A stretch of 64,000 nucleotides of DNA from Leuctra nigra (lineage: Eukaryota; Arthropoda; Insecta; Plecoptera; Leuctridae), in contig CAKOGZ010000073.1 of assembly GCA_934045905.1 (NCBI GenBank), forward strand, positions 62,001-126,000. The letters are read 5' to 3'. Made by a program: the position numbers and the translations under genes. The notes under the pieces are model-generated. The model saw only the letters and a list, made by a program, of their open reading frames with translations. It ran no database searches and was not told the origin of the DNA. This document shows positions 57,658-64,000 of the stretch, piece by piece (within the stretch, counting starts at the first letter, position 1; the number at the start of each line of letters is the position of its first letter).

Positions 57658-60577
57658 AAGGTGACAGGAAGAGGAAGGAAGTGTCAGCTGCAGGAGAGAG
57701 AGCTAGAGCAGGAAGGCGAAGGGTCAGGCGAAAAGGAGGAGGAGGTCAAGCAGCAGCAGGACAGCAGGAGCAGTGCAGACAGCAGGCAGGTTGTGAAGAA
57801 GCGAAGTCAAAGCAAAAGCAGGCCCCCTTAAGAAAAAGAACCATATAAAATGTAAAGTATTTTTAATTTACTATATAATTCATAAAGTTCTTCAAATTTA
57901 CTATATAATTCATATAGTTACTCCGATTTACTATATAATTCATATTTTAATTCCAATTTACTATATTAATTGTAAAGATTTATTCAAATGTTCTATAAGT
58001 ATAGTATAGTTTTTCTCTTTAACTATTAAAGAATTGTTGTTTTTAAAATAACTAGATAAAATGAATAGTATTTTTAAATTTACTATATAATTCATATGGT
58101 GATTCCGATTTACTATATAATTCATATAGTTATTCCGATTTACTATATAATTGTATAGTTGTCTTTTTAAATACTGTAAGTATAGCAACGCGATTTTAAT
58201 TTACTATACAAAATGTATACTTTTTCCAATTTACTATACCATTATTAAAATTTACTATTCACAACGAATAGATGTTTGAAATTACTATTGGTCTCCAATA
58301 GTAATTTGAAAAGCAGCTATAGAGAGCCAATAGTATTTTCGAATAACTATTGGTGAACATTTAATTACTATGGAACCCAATCTAAAAAAATCTATTGAGA
58401 TCCAATATTATTTTCTAATTACTGTTGGTACCTAACCATTTTACATTATAGTTATTTTGTAAAACTTTAGGAAGGCCATAATATTTCAGTAACACACTTC
58501 CAACCAAAACCCACTCAAACACACCCACACAGGTCTTAAACATTGGATATTGAAATATAAGTTATACCGGTGCTCTTTGTTCTAGTATTTTACATCAAAT
58601 TATAATGCCAATGTGTATATTGCACCTCTAATATTCACACATGCAACAAAATAAGTCAAGTAATGTAATAAGATGCAATGCCATGAATAAAACTAATTGT
58701 TCAATAAAACACTTTTAAGTCAACTTTGCAGTAGGTAAATTATGTGATAAACTGAATGGTGGAGTCGCAATTCAAATCGGAGCTCAAACAAATCCTGTAA
58801 AAATATTCTAATGTCTTAGCACTCGATAGTTGTTTTTTACATCAGGCTTGTATATATACAAGTTCTAGTTTTACTATACCTAATAGACTACGAATAGTAT
58901 ATTCCCAAAAGTGTATTCTTATAGTTAATAACCAATAGTTATTTCCAATAGTAAATCTGATATGTGTGGGAATAGTAATATGCCAGTAGTCATATAGTAA
59001 TTTAATATAGTAAATATGTATAGTAAACTTGTACAATAATATATGTATAGTAAATGAACAATATTTTCTTATAGTATTTTCTTATAGTAAAAGAGTATAG
59101 TATTTTGATATAGTATTTTGTGGTAAATTTGTATAGTAATTTTGCATAGTATTTTCCTATCCCCATAAAAAACACTCCGTGTAAAAATACCAGCCAAGTC
59201 TCTTAACTATAAAAAAAATAGAAGAAATCTAAAAATTCAGCACTGAAAAGTAGTGATATCAAAAAAAGGGCCAAGTCAAAACTTCATTTTAAAAACCAAA
59301 ATATACTTGGCGCATCGTGTATATAGTAGTATAGTATATGCCAGAAATTAAATGTGCCTATACCTATAATGCCCTTAAAAACGATGCGCCAAGTATATTT
59401 TGGTTTTTAAAATGAAGTTTTGACTTGGCCCTTTTTTTGATATCACTACTTTTCAGTGCTGAATTTTTAGATTTCTTCTATTTTTTTTATAGTTAAGAGA
59501 CTTGGCTGGTATTTTTACACGGAGTGTTTTTTATGGGGATATCAATAATTTTTTTAGTTTATTTATACAACTTGTTCCTAACTTGTGACTTATTCCTTTA
59601 AAAAAATAGGCAATTTCCGAATTGGGTACTACGAAAAATTGTGTTTGGTACTAAATATAAGCTTAAAATGATATTCCATGAAGAATTGCGAAAGCATCGT
59701 TCCAATAGGTCCAACCGTTTTCGAGCTATGGCATCACTTCCTTTTTTAAAAAAAGCGACTGAAATTACTGCCACCTAGAATGTATTTCTATAATTGTTAT
59801 GTATCATTATAAGCCTTCTGAATATGTAGTTATTGTAGTAAGAGGTCATTAAAATCTAGTTCTTCATTTTCATGACGTCATTTCCGGTTTCGGTAATAGT
59901 ACATCTCTACTTTAACTATTGATTTAACTACTATTAACTATATAGATAACCGTCTGAATCATTTGGCGCTGGTTTAATTCTTAACGGTCTAGCCGTTTTA
60001 GAGATATGACGTCACTTCCGGTTTCAAAATGGCGGCTTTCTGTTGGTTTTATAAAAAGGCACCTCAGACGCCAAAAGTGCACATGTGGTGAAAATTTCAG
60101 ATCGATCGGCTCAGCCGTTTAGGCTGTGGCGGTGATTGCGGTTTTTCCTGATATCATCATCATCAGATCAAGATAGGTTTTAAAAGGGGTGTAATTTCAC
60201 GTTTTTCTCGGCCCTCTAGCTTGCAAACGGCATAACATATTGTTCCCCAATTTGGTATATGTAGTGGGGTGGGCCGTAGCTCGAAATTAAGATATATCGC
60301 AACAATGTGAGATTTTCCAATTTTAAGATCCAGTAGGCCGAAAATGCCATGTTGTTGCTTACAGTAAAAGTGGTTGGTCTGCTCCTCAGTTTATTATGCA
60401 TTTACGGTATGTTGAGTGAGTGTGAGTGTACGGTACGACTTGGCTGGGTGGAGCGACCGCTCCACTAGATACCTAAAATTTTACAATAAAATTGTATAGT
60501 TATTTAAATTTACTTTATTCCCAATTAACTATATTATAGTTTTTTTTAATAGTAATTACAGTAAATTTTCGTAAGGG
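57658..60577. repeat. Tandem array unit, 2.92 kb
   Basis: A complete unit, again with four ATC triplets. CCTTAAGAAAAAG (TAA in the block's frame) replaces CCTTATGAAAAAG. Confidence 0.93.
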
Positions 60578-63508
60578 AAGGTGACAGGAAGAGGAAGGAA
60601 GTGTCAGCTGCAGGAGAGAGAGCTAGAGCAGGAAGGCGAAGGGTCAGGCGAAAAGGAGGAGGAGGTCAAGCAGCAGCAGGACAGCAGGAGCAGTGCAGAC
60701 AGCAGGCAGGTTGTGAAGAAGCGAAGTCAAAGCAAAAGCAGGCCCCCTTATGAAAAAGAACTATATAAAATGTTAAGTATTTTTAATTTACTATATAATT
60801 CATAAAGTTCTTCAAATTTACTATATAATTCATATAGTTACTCCGATTTACTATATAATTCATATTTTAATTCCAATTTACTATATTAATTGTAAAGATT
60901 TATTCAAATGTACTATAAGTATAGTATAGTTTTTCTCTTTAACTATTAAAGAATTGTTGTTTTTAAAATAACTAGATAAAATGAATAGTATTTTTAAATT
61001 TACTATATAATTCATATGGTGATTCCGATTTACTATATAATTCATATAGTTATTCCGATTTACTATATAATTGTATAGTTGTCTTTTTAAATACTGTAAG
61101 TATAGCAACGCGATTTTAATTTACTATACAAAATGTATACTTTTTCCAATTTACTATACCATTATTAAAATTTACTATTCACAACGAATAGTTGTTTGAA
61201 ATTACTATTGGTCTCCAATAGTAATTTGAAAAGCAGCTATAGAGAGCCAATAGTATTTTCGAATAACTATTGGTGAACATTTAATTACTATGGAACCCAA
61301 TCTAAAAAAATCTATTGAGATCCAATATTATTTTCTAATTACTGTTGGTACCTAACCATTTTACATTATAGTTATTTTGTAAAACTTTAGGAAGGCCATA
61401 ATATTTCAGTAACACACTTCCAACCAAAACCCACTCAAACACACCCACACAGGTCTTAAACATTGGATATTGAAATATAAGTTATACCGGTGCTCTTTGT
61501 TCTAGTATTTTACATCAAATTATAATGCCAATGTGTATATTGCACCTCTAATATTCACACATGCAACAAAATAAGTCAAGTAATGTAATAAGATGCAATG
61601 CCATGAATAAAACTAATTGTTCAATAAAACACTTTTAAGTCAACTTTGCAGTAGGTAAATTATGTGATAAACTGAATGGTGGAGTCGCAATTCAAATCGG
61701 AGCTCAAACAAATCCTGTAAAAATATTCTAATGTCTTAGCACTCGATAGTTGTTTTTTACATCAGGCTTGTATATATACAAGTTCTAGTTTTACTATACC
61801 TAATAGACTACGAATAGTATATTCGCAAAAGTGTATTCTTATAGTTAATAACCAATAGTTATTTCCAATAGTAAATCTGATATGTGTGGGAATAGTAATA
61901 TGCCAGTAGTCATATAGTAATTTAATATAGTTAATATGTATAGTAAACTTGTACAATAATATATGTATAGTAAATGAACAATATTTTCTTATAGTATTTT
62001 CTTATAGTAAAAGAGTATAGTATTTTGATATAGTATTTTGTGGTAAATTTGTATAGTAATTTTGCATAGTATTTTCCTATCCCCATAAAAAACACTCCGT
62101 GTAAAAATACCAGCCAAGTCTCTTAACTATAAAAAAATAGAAGAAATCTAAAAATTCAGCACTGAAAAGTAGTGATATCAAAAAAAGGGCCAAGTCAAAA
62201 CTTCATTTTAAAAACCAAAATATACTTGGCGCATCGTGTATATAGTAGTATAGTATATGCCAGAAATTAAATGTGCCTATACCTATAATGCCCTTAAAAA
62301 CGATGCGCCAAGTATATTTTGGTTTTTGAAATGAAGTTTTGACTTGGCCCTTTTTTTGATATCACTACTTTTCAGTGCTGAATTTTTAGATTTCTTCTAT
62401 TTTTTTTATAGTTAAGAGACTTGGCTGGTATTTTTACACGGAGTGTTTTTTATGGGGATATCAATAATTTTTTTAGTTTATTTACACAACTTGTTCCTAA
62501 CTTGTGACTTATTCCTTTAAAAAAATAGGCAATTTCCGAATTGGGTACTACGAAAAATTGTGTTTGGTACTAAATATAAGCTTAAAATGATATTCCATGA
62601 AGAATTGCGAAAGCATCGTTCCAATAGGTCCAACCGTTTTCGAGCTATAGCATCACTTCCTTTTTTAAAAATAGCGACTGAAATTACTGCCACCTAGAAT
62701 GTATTTCTATAATTGTTATGTATCATTATAAGCCTTCTGAATATGTAGTTATTGTAGTAAGAGGTCAATAAAATCTAGTTCTTCATTTTCATGACGTCAT
62801 TTCCGGTTTCGGTAATAGTACATCTCTACTTTATCTATTGATTTAACTACTATTAACTATATAGATAACCGTCTGAATCATTTGGCGCTGGTTTAATTCT
62901 TAACGGTCTAGCCGTTTTAGAGATATGACGTCACTTCCGGTTTCAAAATAGCGGCTTTCTGTTGGTTTAAAAAAAAGGCACCTCAGACGCCAAAAGTGCA
63001 CATGTGGTGAAAATTTCAGATCGATCGGCTCAGCCGTTTAGGCTGTGGCGGTGATTGCGGTTTTTCCTGATATCATCATCATCATCATCATCATCAGATC
63101 AAGATAGGTTTTAAAAGGGGTGTAATTTCACGTTTTTCTCGGCCCTCTAGCTTGCAAACGGCATAACATATTGTTCCCCAATTTGGTATATGTAGTGGGG
63201 TGGGCCGTAGCTCGAAATTAAGATATATCGCAACAATGTGAGATTTTCCAATTTTAAGATCCAGTAGGCCGTAAATGCCATGTTGTTGCTTACAGTAAAA
63301 GTGGTTGGTCTGCTCCTCAGTTTATTATGCATTTACGGTATGTTGAGTGAGTGTGAGTGTACGGTACGACTTGGCTGGGTGGAGCGACCGCTCCACTAGA
63401 TACCTAAAATTTTACAAAAAAATTGTATAGTTATTTAAATTTACTTTATTCCCAATTAACTATATTATAGTTTTTTTTAATAGTAATTACAGTAAATTTT
63501 CGTAAGGG
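60578..63508. repeat. Tandem array unit, 2.93 kb
   Basis: A complete unit. ATGTTAAGTATT near 60770 is shared only with the last unit. The promoter-like cluster is damaged (AAAATAGCGGC; TATAAAAAG replaced by TTTAAAAAAAAG). Confidence 0.93.
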
Positions 63509-64000
63509 AAGGTGACAGGAAGAGGAAGGAAGTGTCAGCTGCAGGAGAGAGAGCTAGAGCAGGAAGGCGAAGGGTCAGGCGAAAAGGAGGAGGAGGTCAA
63601 GCAGCAGCAGGACAGCAGGAGCAGTGCAGACAGCAGGCAGGTTGTGAAGAAGCGAAGTCAAAGCAAAAGCAGGCCCCCTTATGAAAAAGAACTATATAAA
63701 ATGTTAAGTATTTTTAATTTACTATATAATTCATAAAGTTCTTCAAATTTACTATATAATTCATATAGTTACTCCGATTTACTATATAATTCATATTTTA
63801 ATTCCAATTTACTATATTAATTGTAAAGATTTATTCAAATGTACTATAAGTATAGTATAGTTTTTCTCTTTAACTATTAAAGAATTGTTGTTTTTAAAAT
63901 AACTAGATAAAATGAATAGTATTTTTAAATTTACTATATAATTCATATGGTGATTCCGATTTACTATATAATTCATATAGTTATTCCGATTTACTATATA
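63509..64000. repeat. Tandem array unit, 5' part (cut by window end)
   Basis: The GC-rich block and both minisatellite blocks are present before the window ends. The array continues beyond the window. Confidence 0.9.

Noticed and set aside
1..64000. CRISPR array or bacterial operon
   Set aside because: Repeats are kilobase-scale or AT minisatellites, there is no spacer structure, and the retrotransposons and splice-like signals indicate a eukaryote.
1..64000. Assembly artefact creating the tandem array
   Set aside because: Units carry distinct private variants and paired higher-order variants, which a simple duplicated-contig error would not produce. Long-read confirmation would still be decisive.

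Overview
This window is eukaryotic, AT-rich, repeat-dominated DNA with no recognisable host housekeeping gene. Palindromic GTAGGTACCTAC-type motifs (for example around 44630, 45690 and 46000), two apparently intact non-LTR retrotransposons of the type common in insects, and AGCGAGCGGAGCGAGC-type motifs all suggest an insect, most likely a moth or butterfly. That assignment is inference. No rRNA, tRNA, CRISPR array or bacterial operon was seen.

The backbone is a tandem array of a unit of about 2.93 kb running through the whole window and cut by both edges. About twelve units are close to standard length and the others are interrupted or rearranged. Each standard unit has two parts. One is a 167-bp GC- and purine-rich, exon-like block, open in one frame and rich in Lys, Glu, Gln, Ser and Arg. 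The other is about 2.77 kb of AT-rich, transposon-like DNA with short inverted ends (CCCTTATGAAAAAG at the left, TTTTCGTAAGGG at the right), a 30-bp minisatellite, many AATAGTA/CCAATAGT motifs, a 380-bp near-perfect palindrome, a promoter-like CRE/ETS/YY1/TATA cluster, a variable (ATC)n tract and a terminal GTGGAGCG hairpin.

The units also show a second level of order. A rearranged unit occurs twice (4557-9448 and 20900-30938). Both copies share a 1.4-kb deletion junction, a 2.19-kb TTAA-flanked transposon and a 1.03-kb Helitron-like insert. The units that follow each copy share diagnostic variants, so a block of several units was duplicated.

Three further elements interrupt the array. A 5.1-kb non-LTR retrotransposon (22553-27697, minus strand) sits inside the second TTAA element. 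A 4.35-kb DNA element (42810-47157) with long terminal inverted repeats and a TG target duplication sits inside the GC-rich block; its ends match those of the array unit, so it is a larger relative of the sequence the array is built from. A 4.7-kb non-LTR retrotransposon (about 47356-52080, minus strand) sits further along the same unit. Both retrotransposons have complete ORF1 and ORF2 reading frames.

The genes do not form a pathway. Each retrotransposon encodes its own ORF1 RNA-binding protein and its own endonuclease/reverse transcriptase. The most interesting candidate for something new is the family of CCCTTAYGAAAAAG-ended, AATAGT-rich elements that trapped an exon-like block and became a higher-order satellite.
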